Shown: positions 13,629-22,581 of the stretch, piece after piece
Numbering within the stretch: the first letter of the stretch is position 1
Layout of the letters: each line of letters starts with the position of its first letter
Assembly (NCBI GenBank): GCA_963837945.1
Contig: CAWIQD010000026.1
Span: 186,001 to 250,000 of the forward strand
Direction: 5' to 3'
Length of the DNA: 64,000 nucleotides
From: CAVUBL01 sp963837945
GTDB taxonomy: Bacteria > Acidobacteriota > Thermoanaerobaculia > Multivoradales > DATKCC01
Position numbers and translations under genes: made by a program
The notes under the pieces: generated by a model
What the model saw: only the letters and a program-made list of their open reading frames with translations
The model's database searches: none
Told to the model about the DNA's origin: nothing

Positions 13629-13790
13629 ACAGCAAACGACTGGAAGCGGGAAGGTTCCTCCAACCACCACTAGCCCACCACTAATCCCAATCCACTACGC
13701 TCACCACATCCCCCTAAACGACACAGGGGTAGATTCCTAGATCCCACCCCGAACCGGAGCCTTCCCCTTCCGCTTCACTCCCCTCCGGTT
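13629..13790 (+). ncRNA. Putative sigma-54-driven non-coding transcript
   Basis: This stretch follows the sigma-54 promoter and does not look coding. It is clearly lower in GC than its surroundings and strongly strand-biased: 13655-13710 is mostly C and A, with CCACTA at 13667, 13678 and 13692. It ends with AACCGGAG (13752-13759) and CTCCGGTT (13783-13790), an 8-bp stem that could stop transcription, although no T-run follows. The rest of 13386-13955 shows nothing I can name. The only short open frame starts inside the promoter itself and has no ribosome site. Confidence 0.35.
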
Positions 13791-13943
13791 GCCCGGCATC
13801 ATCACCGAATCGAGTCGCGCGGTCTAGTCGCGCTGCGGCATCGCCCTCGACAGTGAAGGTCGGCTCGTGCGGCCGAATCGGCAGGCGTGCCTGTCGCGAT
13901 CGCCAGATTGGCATCCGGCGGACGCTCGTCGTGCCGCGCCGCG

Positions 13944-13949
13944 TAGAAT
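13944..13949 (+). promoter_or_regulatory. -10 hexamer of a probably leaderless mutY transcript
   Basis: TAGAAT lies exactly six bases before the mutY GTG, so transcription would start at or next to the start codon. No Shine-Dalgarno sequence is present. The same spacing occurs before three other plus-strand genes in the window (cutA, the DUF971 gene and the methyltransferase gene at 40915). Confidence 0.5.
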
Positions 13950-13955
13950 CCGGCC

Positions 13956-15017
13956 GTGCCCGCCTCGGCCGATCTCCTCGCCTGGTACGACCGTCATCGC
14001 CGCGCGCTGCCGTGGCGGCGCGACCGCGATCCGTACCGCGTCTGGATCTCGGAGATCATGCTCCAGCAGACCCGCGTCGAAACGGTCCTCCCCTATTACC
14101 GGCGCTTCCTCGAGCGCTTCCCGACGGTCGAGGCCCTGGCGGCGGCACCGCTCGACGACGTGCTGGCGCTGTGGTCCGGGCTGGGCTACTACCGCCGCGC
14201 CCGCCAGCTCCACGCCGCCGCCGGACGGATCGCCCGGCGGGGATTCCCCGAGAGCGCGGCCGGCCTGGCGGAGCTTCCGGGCATCGGGGCCTACACGGCG
14301 GCGGCGATCGCCTCGATCGCCTTCGGCGAGGCGGTGCCGGTGGTCGACGGCAACGTCGAGCGGGTCGTGGCGCGCCGGCTGGCCCTCGCCGAGGACCCGA
14401 AGCGCGCGCCGGCCGGCCGGCTCATCCGGGCGGCCGCCGGCGAGCTGGTCGATCCGCGGCGGCCGGGCGACAGCAACCAGGCGCTGATGGAGGTGGGGGC
14501 GACGATCTGCGCGCCCCGCGCCCCGCGCTGCCTGCTCTGTCCGCTGGCCGAAGGCTGCCGGGCCCGCGAGCTGGGCGATCCCGAGCGCTTCCCGCCGGCG
14601 CGCAAGCGCCGGGCGCCCGAGCGGGTGCACCGTGTCGTGGCCTGGGTCGAGCGGGACGGCCGCCACCTCCTCTTCCGGCGACCGGACGGCGAGGAGCTCC
14701 TGGCGGGCACCTGGGAGCTGCCCTGGTGCGAGCCGGCGGCGGCGCCGCGGCAGGTCGATCGGGCGGCGGTCGAGGGCGACCTGGGCCGGCGCTACGGAGG
14801 ACGGTGGGCGCTCGCGGAGGCCGTCGCCCGGGCGCGCCACTCGATCACCTACCGGGCGATCGAGCTCGACGTCTGGCGCGCGTGGGTGGAGCGGGGTGGC
14901 CACGGGGTCGCCGAGGGGCCGGAGGCGGGCTGGTTCAGCGCCCGGGAGCTCGCGGCCGTCGCCACGTCCTCGATGGTGTCCAAGGTGCTGGCTGCGGTCG
15001 GCGCCGCCGGGTCCTGA
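13956..15017 (+). CDS. mutY: A/G-specific adenine DNA glycosylase MutY
   Basis: MutY removes adenine mispaired with 8-oxoguanine. The 353-aa protein has the glycosylase core with Glu33 (SEIMLQQTR), the helix-hairpin-helix LPGIGAYTAAAI and the catalytic Asp131 (VVDGNVERV). Its four [4Fe-4S] cysteines are at 185, 192, 195 and 201 (C-x6-C-x2-C-x5-C). The C-terminal part (from about 215) is the NUDIX-like domain that reads 8-oxoG. GTG at 13956 is favoured by the family start and by a -10 hexamer six bases upstream. It is convergent with the following cNMP-binding gene. Confidence 0.95.
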   Translation: MPASADLLAWYDRHRRALPWRRDRDPYRVWISEIMLQQTRVETVLPYYRRFLERFPTVEALAAAPLDDVLALWSGLGYYRRARQLHAAAGRIARRGFPESAAGLAELPGIGAYTAAAIASIAFGEAVPVVDGNVERVVARRLALAEDPKRAPAGRLIRAAAGELVDPRRPGDSNQALMEVGATICAPRAPRCLLCPLAEGCRARELGDPERFPPARKRRAPERVHRVVAWVERDGRHLLFRRPDGEELLAGTWELPWCEPAAAPRQVDRAAVEGDLGRRYGGRWALAEAVARARHSITYRAIELDVWRAWVERGGHGVAEGPEAGWFSARELAAVATSSMVSKVLAAVGAAGS

Positions 15018-15032
15018 GCCGCGGGCGGTGGC

Positions 15033-16029
15033 CTACGCCTTCGTCTCTTCCGTGCCGCCGCCGCCCGCCAGGATGTACCAGCCGATCAGCTTGTCGTCGA
15101 GCTCGCGCAGGCGCTTGGCGACCAGCGAGCACAGCAGCTTGAGGAGCGGCAGCGACGAGACCTTGCCGATGTCCAGGATGCCGCCCAGGACCTCGCCGCG
15201 GGATGGCGAGGACCACCGCGCCGCCCTCGTGGGCGCGGGCGTCCGCCGAGCGGGGCTCGCGGTCGATCAGGGCCATCTCGCCGAAGTAGTCGCCGCGCTC
15301 GAGGAAGGCGAGGGCCTCCTCGCCGGCGCCCGGGATGTACTTCGAGATCATCACCCGGCCCTCGAGGACGACGTACATCTCGTCGCCCGGATCGCCTTCG
15401 CGGAACAGCACCTCGTTGGGATGGAGCTTGCGCTCCTGGGAGAGGCTGGTCAGGAAGTTGATCTCGAGGCTCGAGAGCCGCTGCTCTTCGAAGAGCTTGC
15501 GCTTCGAGGCGAGGTCGACCCGGAACTCGCCGGCGACCGGGCCGCCGGCGGGCGGCGCCTCGGTGCCCGGAGGCCGGCCGCCCTTGGAGAAGAACTGCTC
15601 GAGCCGGGAGTTGGTGGCCCGCAGCTTCCGGGAGAGGCTCTTCCAGAAGGTCCAGTAGAGGGCGAGGGCGAGCCGTCGCTCGCCGTCGAGGGCGGAGGCG
15701 AGGGCGACCGGGTTGAAGCCGAGCAGCTCGGTGTCGCCCTCGGTCATGGCGTCGCCGGAGCGGGTGTTGCGGTCGACGAAGGCGGTCTCGCCGAAGAGCT
15801 CGCCGGGGCCGAGGGTGGCGAGGGCGTACTGGCCGTACGGGGTGTGGCGGTGGATGCGGACCCTGCCGGCTTCGATCAGATAGGCGTCGAAGGTGGAGTC
15901 GCCCTCTTTGACGATGGTGACGCCGGTGGGGTATCGGGTGAGGGAGACGCAGCCGTCGAGGGCGTCGAGCTGCTCGTTGGTGAAGTGGGAAAAGGCATCC
16001 CACCTGCGGAGACGCTGAGGAACCTTCAC
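15033..16029 (-). CDS. Double cyclic-nucleotide-binding domain protein, with a frameshift
   Basis: After correction the protein has about 331 aa with two Crp-like cNMP-binding domains: residues 10-125 (GELFGETAFVDRNTRSGDA) and about 185-300 (GDYFGEMALIDREPRSADARA), joined by a helical linker. No DNA-binding helix-turn-helix follows, so it is probably a sensor or scaffold rather than a Crp-type regulator. One extra base at about 15196-15205 shifts the frame after VVLAIP; the true continuation is GEVLGGILDIG and ends ILAGGGGTEETKA. I start at GTG 16029, the first plausible codon before KVPQRLRRWDAF. The true start is uncertain. Confidence 0.75.
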
Positions 16030-16130
16030 GGTGGGGGGAAGTCTATCCGAAGGACGGCGGGCTGCGGGGTCTGCGAGGCGGGGGTCGAGGTGGTTGGGGC
16101 GTGGTGGGGGTGCCAACGGCCCGGTGGGCG

Positions 16131-16169
16131 GTGGCTCTTCGGCGGCGGACTGCGCCGGCGAAGAGCCAC
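16131..16169. terminator. Strong hairpin downstream of the aminotransferase side
   Basis: GTGGCTCTTCG at 16131-16141 pairs perfectly with CGAAGAGCCAC at 16159-16169, with a 17-base loop that can pair further. There is no T-run, so intrinsic termination is a guess. It sits between the start of the cNMP-binding gene and the 88-bp repeat array. The rest of 16030-16290 holds nothing I recognise. Confidence 0.35.
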
Positions 16170-16292
16170 GCATCCCCCCGGGCCTGCGTACGACCGGACT
16201 GCGGACGGCTGGGCCCGCCGCCCATCGGGTAGAGGGAAATGGGGGGAATCGGCGGGATCGGACTCCCGGAGGGCACCGAACCAATGAAGCGG

Positions 16293-16556
16293 CCGAGCTC
16301 TGCCTCGGCCGGGCGATCAATGCGGCGAGCAGCGATCGGTCCGCCGGAGCCGGAAGCGGACCCCTGCCGATTCCGGTTCCGGGCCGTCTGCCTCGGCCGG
16401 GCGATCCTGGGCGAGCACCGAGCGGCTGCCGGAGGCGAGCCCGGACTCATCCGACCCCGGTCCCCGGGCCGAGCTCTGCCTCGGCCGGGCGATCTTCGGG
16501 GTGAGCACCGAGCGGCCAGCCGGAGCCGAGCCAGGATCCATTCCGACCCCGTCCCC
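16293..16556. repeat. Three tandem 88-bp repeats with a palindromic core
   Basis: The 18-mer TGCCTCGGCCGGGCGATC recurs exactly at 16301, 16389 and 16477, a period of 88 bp. The rest of each unit is similar but diverged; units 2 and 3 share GAGCACCGAGCGG and a GACCCC..TCCCCGGG end. Each unit opens with a GGCCGAG..CTCGGCC palindrome around CTCTG. The array fills the gap between the cNMP-binding gene and the aminotransferase. A shorter relative lies at 46794-46898, and both loci also share the 15-mer CGGAGGGCACCGAAC (16267 and 46884). Confidence 0.75.
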
Positions 16557-16563
16557 GGGCGGC

Positions 16564-17844
16564 TCAGCGCTGCGCCACCTCCTCCTCCAGCAGCTCGAGA
16601 GCCGTCGCGAGCTGCGCCTCGGTGATGGTCAGCGGCGGGGTGATCTGGAGGACTCTCCCCTCGGGGCCTCCGGCGAGGGCGAGGACCCCGCGTTCGAGGA
16701 GGGCGCGGACGACCCGCTTGGCGGTGGCGGCGTCACGGAGCTCGACACCCCAGAGAAGGCCCAGGCCGCGGACGGCGCCTACCTTCTCGTAGCGCTCGAG
16801 CCAGGGGCCGAGGCGGGCGGCGATCTCCTCGCCGAGGTGCTCGGCCCGGGCGGGAAGCGTCTCTTCTTGCAGGACGTCGAGGACCGCGAGGGCGGCGGCG
16901 CAGGCGGGGGGGTTGGCGAGGAAGGTGGCGGTGTGGAGGGCTTCGGCGCCCGCCTCCCAGCACGCCATCACCTCCCGGCGCCCGATCGTCGCCGCGATCG
17001 GCAGGCCGCCGCCCAGGGCCTTGCCGCAGCAGAGGAGATCGGGGCGGACGCCCTCGCGCTCGACGGCGAAGAGCCGGCCGGTGCGGCCGAAGCCGGTGAA
17101 GACCTCGTCGGCGACGAGCAGCACGCCGTGCTCGCGGCAGAGGGCGGCCACCTTCGGGAGCCAGCCGGCGGGCGGCGGGATCACGCCTTCGCGGCCGACC
17201 ACCGGCTCGAGGATGAGCGCACCCGGCCGGGCGTCTCCGAGCAGGCGCTCGAGGCTCCCCGGCTCGGCGCCGTAGGGGAGGCGGTGGACGTGGGGGTGGA
17301 GGTGGGCCTCGAAGGGGCGGCGGAAGGCCGGCCGCGAGGTGGCCCCCAGCGCTCCGAGCGTGACCCCGTGGTACGACGGGTCGAAGGCCACGATCCCCGG
17401 CCGGCCGGTCGCGAGCAGCGCGCTCTTCAGGGCGACCTCGACGGCGTCGGCGCCCGAGATCGCGAAGTGCACCCGGGGATCGTCGACCGGGGCGAGAGCC
17501 GCGAGGCGCCGGGCGAGCTCGATCCGCGCCGGGTGGGCGGCGACGTCGCCCAGGCCGTGGAGGAGGCGTCCGGCCTGGGCGGCGGCCGCCGCCACGACCC
17601 GCGGGTGGCGGTGCCCGACCGCGGCGACGCCGAAGCCGGCGGTCAGGTCGAGGTAGCGGTTGCCGTCGACGTCGAGGACGTTGGCCCCGAGCGCCTCGGC
17701 CCAGACGATCGAGCCCTCGCCGCCCACCAGGGTGTTGACCCCCGGCGCCTCGGTGGCGGCGAGCTCGCGCCAGAGCGAGCGCGAGCGGGGGCCGGGCGGG
17801 GGGACCGGGACGTCGGGCGGGAGATCGCCGGAGCGGAGGGACAT
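16564..17844 (-). CDS. Class-III PLP-dependent aminotransferase
   Basis: The 426-aa protein is in the acetylornithine/4-aminobutyrate aminotransferase family. Asp246 (VADEVFTGFGRTGR) contacts the PLP ring nitrogen, and Lys275 (CCGKALGGGLP) forms the Schiff base. The segment SGADAVEVALKSALLATGRPGIVAF is the usual substrate and cofactor helix. Nothing nearby fixes the substrate: the neighbours are recR and ybaB. It could act on ornithine, GABA, diaminobutyrate or glutamate semialdehyde-like compounds. The start ATG at 17844 gives a somewhat extended proline-rich N-terminus. Confidence 0.85.
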   Translation of the reverse strand: MSLRSGDLPPDVPVPPPGPRSRSLWRELAATEAPGVNTLVGGEGSIVWAEALGANVLDVDGNRYLDLTAGFGVAAVGHRHPRVVAAAAAQAGRLLHGLGDVAAHPARIELARRLAALAPVDDPRVHFAISGADAVEVALKSALLATGRPGIVAFDPSYHGVTLGALGATSRPAFRRPFEAHLHPHVHRLPYGAEPGSLERLLGDARPGALILEPVVGREGVIPPPAGWLPKVAALCREHGVLLVADEVFTGFGRTGRLFAVEREGVRPDLLCCGKALGGGLPIAATIGRREVMACWEAGAEALHTATFLANPPACAAALAVLDVLQEETLPARAEHLGEEIAARLGPWLERYEKVGAVRGLGLLWGVELRDAATAKRVVRALLERGVLALAGGPEGRVLQITPPLTITEAQLATALELLEEEVAQR

Positions 17845-17871
17845 GGCTCGGTGCCGGCGCGGGGGCCGGGC

Positions 17872-18462
17872 TCAGATCTCGCGGCGGCCGGCGAGCGAGC
17901 GGCCGAGGGTGACCTCGTCGGTGTACTCGATGTCGCCGCCGACCGGCATCCCGAAGGCGAGACGGGTCACCCGCGGCCCGCGGGGCTTGAGCAGCCGCGC
18001 GAGGTAGAGGGCGGTCGCCTCCCCCTCGACGTTGGGGTTGGTCGCCAGGATCACCTCGTCGATCCCGTCCAGGCGGGCCATCAGGGAGTCTACGGCGAGC
18101 TGGTCCGGACCGATGCCGCGCTGCGGCGAGAGGGCTCCGAGCAGGACGTGGTAGAGCCCGCGGTACTCGCCCGTGCGCTCGATCGGCGCGATGTTGAACG
18201 GCTCCTCGACGACGCAGAGCGAGCGCCGGTCGCGCTCGGGATCGGCGCAGAAGCGGCAGGGGTCGACCGCGGTGATGGCGTTGCAGGTCGAGCAGTGGAA
18301 GAGGCGGTCCTTGACCTCGAGGATCGAGCTCGAGAGCGCCTCGGCCTCGGAGCGCGGGACCCGCAGCAGGTGATGGGCCAGGCGGGTCGCCGTCTTGGTT
18401 CCGATGCCGGGCAGGCGGGAGAGCTCTCCGACGAGGCGGGCGAGAGGATCGGGAGTCGTCAT
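17872..18462 (-). CDS. recR: Recombination protein RecR
   Basis: RecR is a ring-forming DNA-binding protein that works with RecF and RecO. The 196-aa length is typical. It has an N-terminal helix-hairpin-helix (RLPGIGTKTATRLAHHLL), a four-cysteine zinc finger (CSTCNAITAVDPCRFC) and a Toprim domain (LCVVEEPFNI, then ATNPNVEGEATALYLARLL). The start at 18462 is ATG. The frame extends far upstream, but that extension overlaps ybaB and dnaX and is not real. ybaB lies 59 bp upstream, and the dnaX-ybaB-recR order is classical. Confidence 0.96.
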   Translation of the reverse strand: MTTPDPLARLVGELSRLPGIGTKTATRLAHHLLRVPRSEAEALSSSILEVKDRLFHCSTCNAITAVDPCRFCADPERDRRSLCVVEEPFNIAPIERTGEYRGLYHVLLGALSPQRGIGPDQLAVDSLMARLDGIDEVILATNPNVEGEATALYLARLLKPRGPRVTRLAFGMPVGGDIEYTDEVTLGRSLAGRREI

Positions 18463-18521
18463 CGGTCCCCCATGGGGGGGCGCCCGCCCCCGGGTGAGCC
18501 GAGCGGCAGCAGTCGCGGCAT

Positions 18522-18827
18522 CTACAGCAGGTCCGGCATGCCGGGGATGCCGGAGGCGAGCGAGCCCATCCGGCTCTGCAGCTGCTCGTCGACCTGGCGG
18601 CCCGCCTGGTTGACCGCCGCGACGATCAGGTCCTGGACCATCTCGGGGTCTTGCGGGTCGAGGACCTCCGGGTCGATCGTGACCGCCAACAGCTCCTTGT
18701 GGCCGCTCATCCTCACCGTCACCATGCCGCCGCCGACGCTCGTCTCGACCACCAGCTCGGCGAGCTCGCGCTGCATCTTCTCCTGCATCTGCTGCGCCTG
18801 CTTCATCAGTTGGCGGATGTTGGTCAT
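18522..18827 (-). CDS. ybaB: YbaB/EbfC nucleoid-associated protein
   Basis: The 101-aa protein is a typical member of a small family that forms tweezer-shaped dimers and binds DNA. It starts MTNIRQLMKQAQQMQEKMQ, a coiled helix, followed by the beta-sheet core VGGGMVTVRMSGHKELLAVTIDPEVL. Its ATG overlaps or abuts the dnaX stop, so it is translationally coupled to dnaX. Confidence 0.94.
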   Translation of the reverse strand: MTNIRQLMKQAQQMQEKMQRELAELVVETSVGGGMVTVRMSGHKELLAVTIDPEVLDPQDPEMVQDLIVAAVNQAGRQVDEQLQSRMGSLASGIPGMPDLL

Positions 18828-20539
18828 CTACGTCTCCTCCTGCCTCTCGTTCGGGGTGGGCTCGGGCTCGACCCGCTCGACGGTGTCCTGGAAGATCTCG
18901 AGCACGGTCTGGACCGTCGGGTTGTCCGGTGCCGCGGCGGCTTCGTCGTCCGGGACGGCGTCCTCGGGGGCCGCGGTGCCGGGCCGGGCGCGGACCGTGG
19001 TCCACCGCGCACCGGATCCCCAGACGTCGGCCACCGCGCGGTCGACGACCTCCCGGTTGGCGGCCTTGCTGAGCCGGTCCCGGAGCAGCTCGTCGCCGGC
19101 CTCGATCTCGACCTCGAGCGCTCCGTCCACCCAGCGCAGGGAGCGCGCGTGGCGGAGGTAGCCCGCGAGCGGCGGCTTGGCGTCGCTGACCCGCTCCAGG
19201 AAGGCCTCGACGGAGCCCGCGGCGGGGGGCCGGGGCGCCGCCGGGGGCGCGGGCTCGGGCGGCGGCGGCCGGTCGGGCGGTTCGATCGGCTCGCCCGGCT
19301 CGCCCGGCTCGGGGCCTCCCGGCGCTCGCGGGCGGGGGTTCGGCCGGCGTCCTCGCCGGGGCGCCGACGGGCGGCGGGCGGGACCGGAGGCGCCGTCCGC
19401 GGGGCCTCGGCGGGCGCCGTCCGTCCGGCGAGGAGCGCCTCGACACGGGTCAGGCGGGGAAGCTCGGCGGAGCGCAGCCACGCGATCTCGACCGCAAGCA
19501 GGGCGGAGTCGCTCCGGCGCACCGTCTCCTCGCTTGCCAACAGCTGCTGGAGCAGGCGCAGGAGGTTGTCGAAGCCGGCGGCCCGGGAGCGCTCGGCGAG
19601 CCGGTCGGCCTCCTCGCGCGGCAGGTCGACCCGGTCCGGATCGGTGCCCATCGCGAGGTGGATCGCGTCGCGGCAGTAGCCGAGGAACTGGGCGTAGACG
19701 TGCCGCGGGTCCCAGCCTTCGGCTTCGATCTCCCCGACCACGGCGGCGATCTCCGTCCGGTCGCCGGCGAGCACCGCTGCCAGCAACCTCTCGAAGAGAG
19801 CGGTGTCCAGGCCGCCCAAGAGGCGCACCGCGTCCTGGTCGGCGATCGCGCCGGAGCCGAAGGTGGCGAGCTGGTCGAGCAGGGCGACCGAATCGCGCAC
19901 GCTGCCCTCACCGGCGCGGGCGATCAGCCGCAGCGCGGCGTCGCTCGCCTCGATCTGCTCGCTCTCGGCGATCCCGCGCAGGTGCGCGGCGAGGATCTCC
20001 GACGACACCCGGCGGAAGTGGAACTCCTGGCACCGCGAGAGCACCGTCGCCGGGACCGCGTCGATCTCGGTGGTCGCGAAGATGAAGACGAGGTGGGGCG
20101 GCGGCTCTTCGACGATCTTGAGCAGCGCGTCGAAGGCCTGGCGCGAGAGGCGGTGGATCTCGTCGATGACCACCACCTTGTAGCGGTCGCGCGCCGGGCC
20201 GTACTTCAGCCCCTCGGTCAGCTCGCGCACCTGCTCGACCTTCGAGTAGGTGGCCGCGTCGACCTCGATCACGTCGAGGTCGCTGCCGGCGGTGATCTCG
20301 AGGCAGGCCGTGCACTCGTTGCAGGGGTCGGCCGCCGGGCCGCGCTCGCAGTTGAGCGCCTTGGCCAGCACCCGGGCGGCCGAGGTCTTGCCGACGCCGC
20401 GGATGCCGGAGAAGAGGTAGGCCTGGGCGATGCGGCCCTCGGTCAGCGCGTTGCGCAGGGCCGTGACGATCGGTCCCTGGCCGACGACGCTCTCGAAGTC
20501 CTGCGGCCGCCACTTGCGGGCGAGTACCTGGTAGGCCAT
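18828..20539 (-). CDS. dnaX: DNA polymerase III subunit gamma/tau, with a frameshift
   Basis: This is the clamp-loader ATPase. The N-terminal AAA+ module has Walker A GIRGVGKT at residues 45-52, a zinc site (Cys64, Cys73, Cys76, Cys79), Walker B VVVIDEIH and SRC sensor motif LSRCQEF. The C-terminal tau-like part (EAFLERVSDAKPPLAGYL and onward) is in another frame. The switch needs one missing base near 19310-19316, inside a proline-rich linker. After correction the protein is about 570 aa. The uncorrected frame stays open to 18824 as arginine/serine-rich nonsense. A real tau/gamma programmed shift would leave a short product, which is not the case here. Confidence 0.88.
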
Positions 20540-20571
20540 GGTCTCGAAGGGTCCCGAGGTCGAGGTAGAAA

Positions 20572-20715
20572 GAGCGGGCCAGCGACCGACGAAGGGTTCC
20601 GGTTGATCTGCGGCACTCGGCCGACAGACCTTATCGCTGCTCCCTTCCGGGCCTGACGAGGTTCGGTCGCGGCCGATGCACAGGACCCGAACCCTTCGTC
20701 GGTCGCTGCCCGCTC
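20572..20715 (-). ncRNA. ffs: Signal recognition particle RNA
   Basis: Read on the minus strand, the segment contains the universal domain IV core with the GGAA tetraloop and asymmetric loop (GTCAGGCCCGGAAGGGAGCAGC in pieces, about 20637-20660). The two ends form a long helix: 20572-20579 with 20708-20715, extended through the ACCGACGAAGGGTT stretch. About 144 nt, longer than the 4.5S type. The 3' end runs into CTCTTTCT, which may terminate it. dnaX follows 33 bp downstream. Ends are set by pairing and are good to a few bases. Confidence 0.85.
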
Positions 20716-20793
20716 TCGAGCATGGTAAGGGCTCGACCCCGAGGATGTAAAGGCGGCCGGAGGGCGCCGTATTTCTTCGCCGGCGTGGCGGGT

Positions 20794-20822
20794 TTGCTCA
20801 GCGGCGGCGCTTCCGGTAAGAT
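20794..20822 (+). promoter_or_regulatory. Sigma-70-type promoter of tadA
   Basis: TTGCTC (20794-20799) and TAAGAT (20817-20822) are 17 bp apart, 42 bp before the tadA ATG. This is one of the clearest housekeeping promoters in the window and is divergent from the SRP RNA gene. Confidence 0.55.
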
Positions 20823-20864
20823 CGTGCGCTGCCCGCGGGCGCTCCGGCGGGCTCGCCGAGCAGA

Positions 20865-21332
20865 ATGGATCGCCAGTGGATGCAAGCGGCGCTTGCCGAG
20901 GCCGAGAGCGCGGCGGCGCTCGGCGAGGTGCCGGTCGGCGCCGTGGTGGTGTGCGGCGGCGAGATCGTCGGCCGAGGGCACAACCGGCGCGAGAGCGACC
21001 GGGATCCGTTGGCCCACGCCGAGCTCCTGGCGATCGCCGAGGCCGCGCGGCGGCTGGCGAGCTGGCGGCTCGTGGGCTGCACCCTGTACGTGACGCTCGA
21101 GCCGTGCGCCATGTGCGCCGGTGCGCTGGTCAACAGCCGGGTCGAGCGCCTGGTGTTCGGCGCGGCGGATCCGAAGGCGGGGTACTGCGGCAGCCTGGGC
21201 GATCTCGTCCGGGACCCGCGCTTGAACCACCGTCTGGAGGTGACCGGCGGCGTGCTGGCCGAGGAATGTGGCCGCCGGCTGAGCTTGTTCTTCCAGGCGC
21301 TCCGCTCGGGCGGTCCGAACCGGCCCGGGTGA
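20865..21332 (+). CDS. tadA: tRNA-specific adenosine deaminase
   Basis: TadA converts A34 of tRNA-Arg(ACG) to inosine. The 155-aa protein has the deaminase zinc site His51-Ala-Glu53 (HAEL) with Glu53 as proton shuttle, and the PCAMC motif with Cys81 and Cys84. MDRQWMQAALAEA is a normal N-terminus. It precedes two tRNA-Ser genes on the same strand. Confidence 0.95.
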   Translation: MDRQWMQAALAEAESAAALGEVPVGAVVVCGGEIVGRGHNRRESDRDPLAHAELLAIAEAARRLASWRLVGCTLYVTLEPCAMCAGALVNSRVERLVFGAADPKAGYCGSLGDLVRDPRLNHRLEVTGGVLAEECGRRLSLFFQALRSGGPNRPG

Positions 21333-21369
21333 GTTGCTCTTTGACGATTCGGAGTGGCAGCACCAGCGC

Positions 21370-21461
<92 letters not shown>

Positions 21462-21479
21462 TTGAATTGACAGCGCTTG

Positions 21480-21569
21480 GGAGAGGTGCCAGAGCGGTCG
21501 AATGGGGCGGTCTCGAAAACCGTTGACCGTGCAAGCGGTCCGTGGGTTCGAATCCCACCCTCTCCGCCA
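21480..21569 (+). tRNA. tRNA-Ser(CGA)
   Basis: 90 nt including CCA, 18 bp after the other tRNA-Ser. The acceptor stem is identical (GGAGAGG/CCTCTCC), the anticodon loop is CTCGAAA (anticodon CGA), and a long variable arm is present. It reads UCG codons. The shared acceptor and T-arms suggest duplication. Confidence 0.96.
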
Positions 21570-21752
21570 ACCTCGCGACCGGCGAGCCGTGCGTCCCGAA
21601 GAAGGGCGTCGGGCCGCCGCGCCGCGGGTCCCCCGGCCGGTGGGTGTTCCCGGCGGCCGGGCGTAGAGAGCAGCCCGGTGCCTCGCAGGCCGCCAAGGCG
21701 TGTCCGGCGAGGCTGAACTCGACATACTTGCAACGCGACGAGGCGAACGACA

Positions 21753-21887
21753 GTGAAACGGACCTATCAACCGAACAACCGCCGCCGCAAGAAGAAGCAC
21801 GGCTTCCGGGAGCGGATGCGGACCAAGAACGGCCGGGCGGTGCTCGCCCGGCGTCGCAGGAAGGGCCGCAAGCGCCTCTGTGTGTGA
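21753..21887 (+). CDS. rpmH: 50S ribosomal protein L34
   Basis: The 44-aa protein starts at GTG 21753 and reads KRTYQPNNRRRKKKHGFRER and then MRTKNGRAVLARRR, the standard L34 sequence and length. It heads the conserved rpmH-rnpA-yidD-yidC-jag run. Its stop overlaps the rnpA start as TGATG. Confidence 0.97.
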   Translation: MKRTYQPNNRRRKKKHGFRERMRTKNGRAVLARRRRKGRKRLCV

Positions 21888-22271
21888 TGCCGCCCCGGCG
21901 GGCAGAGTCCGCCCACGGGGAGGGTCTGTCGCGCGAGCGGCGGCTGCGCCGGAGGCTCCGAGTACCTGCGGTGCTACCGGCGGGGCCGGCGGCTGCGCGG
22001 CTCGTTCCTGCGGCTGCACTTCGCTCCGAACCCGCTCGGTCACCCGAGACTGGGAATCACCGCCAGCCGGAAGGTGGGCAAGGCGGTGGTGCGCAACCTG
22101 CTGAAGCGGCGCGTGCGGGAGATCTACCGCCGCTGGCCGCGGCGGGTGGAGCTGCCGGCGCTCGACCTGGTCGTTCACCTGGAGCCGGCGGCCGCCGGGG
22201 CGAGCTTTCCGGCGCTCGCCGGCGAGCTCTCGGAGCTGCTCGGCCGGCTGGTCGAGAGGGAAGGGCGGTGA
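21887..22271 (+). CDS. rnpA: Ribonuclease P protein component, with a frameshift
   Basis: RnpA is the protein subunit of RNase P, which matures tRNA 5' ends. It starts at ATG 21887 (PPRRAESAHGEGLSRERRLRR), then moves one frame over at about 21953-21958, where one C seems extra, to SEYLRCYRRGRRLRGSFL and the RNA-binding motif SRKVGKAVVRNLLKRRVRE. Corrected length is about 127 aa, normal for the family. The gene is essential, so the shift is probably a sequencing error. It overlaps both rpmH and yidD by a few bases. Confidence 0.88.
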
Positions 22272-22501
22272 GGGGGAGCGCCACGCCCGGCGTCGCCGTG
22301 CGGGCGGTGGTCGCCCTCGTCGCCGGCTACAAGCGCCGCGTCTCGCCCCTCCTGCCCCGCTCGTGCCGCTACTCTCCCACCTGCTCGGAGTACGCGGGCC
22401 TGGCGATCCTGGAGCACGGCCTGCTCAGAGGCGGCGGCCTCGCTCTGTGGCGGCTGCTTCGCTGCCAGCCGCTCGGCGCCGGAGGCATCGACCTGCCGTG
22501 A
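22268..22501 (+). CDS. yidD: Membrane protein insertion efficiency factor YidD
   Basis: The 77-aa protein starts at GTG 22268, overlapping the rnpA stop. It carries the YidD (Haemolytic) core YKRRVSPLLPRSCRYSPTCS and a C-terminal WRLLRCQPLGAGGIDLP. YidD proteins sit at the inner membrane face and help YidC. It lies between rnpA and yidC as in most bacteria. A second YidD-domain gene is at 46435-46761. Confidence 0.94.
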   Translation: MRGSATPGVAVRAVVALVAGYKRRVSPLLPRSCRYSPTCSEYAGLAILEHGLLRGGGLALWRLLRCQPLGAGGIDLP

Positions 22502-22581
22502 CGGCGCCCGGCGCCTCGAGGAGCGAATGACGGAGGGCCCGACCCTCCATCCATCCCGCCCACGATCGAAGGAAGGAACGA

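Noticed and set aside
13609..13740. Small protein downstream of the sigma-54 promoter
   Set aside because: The 43-codon frame begins inside the promoter, has no ribosome site and its translation looks like chance.
17872..19446. recR reading frame extended upstream to 19446
   Set aside because: The extension runs through ybaB and dnaX in another frame and gives an Arg/Pro-rich translation; the real ATG is at 18462.
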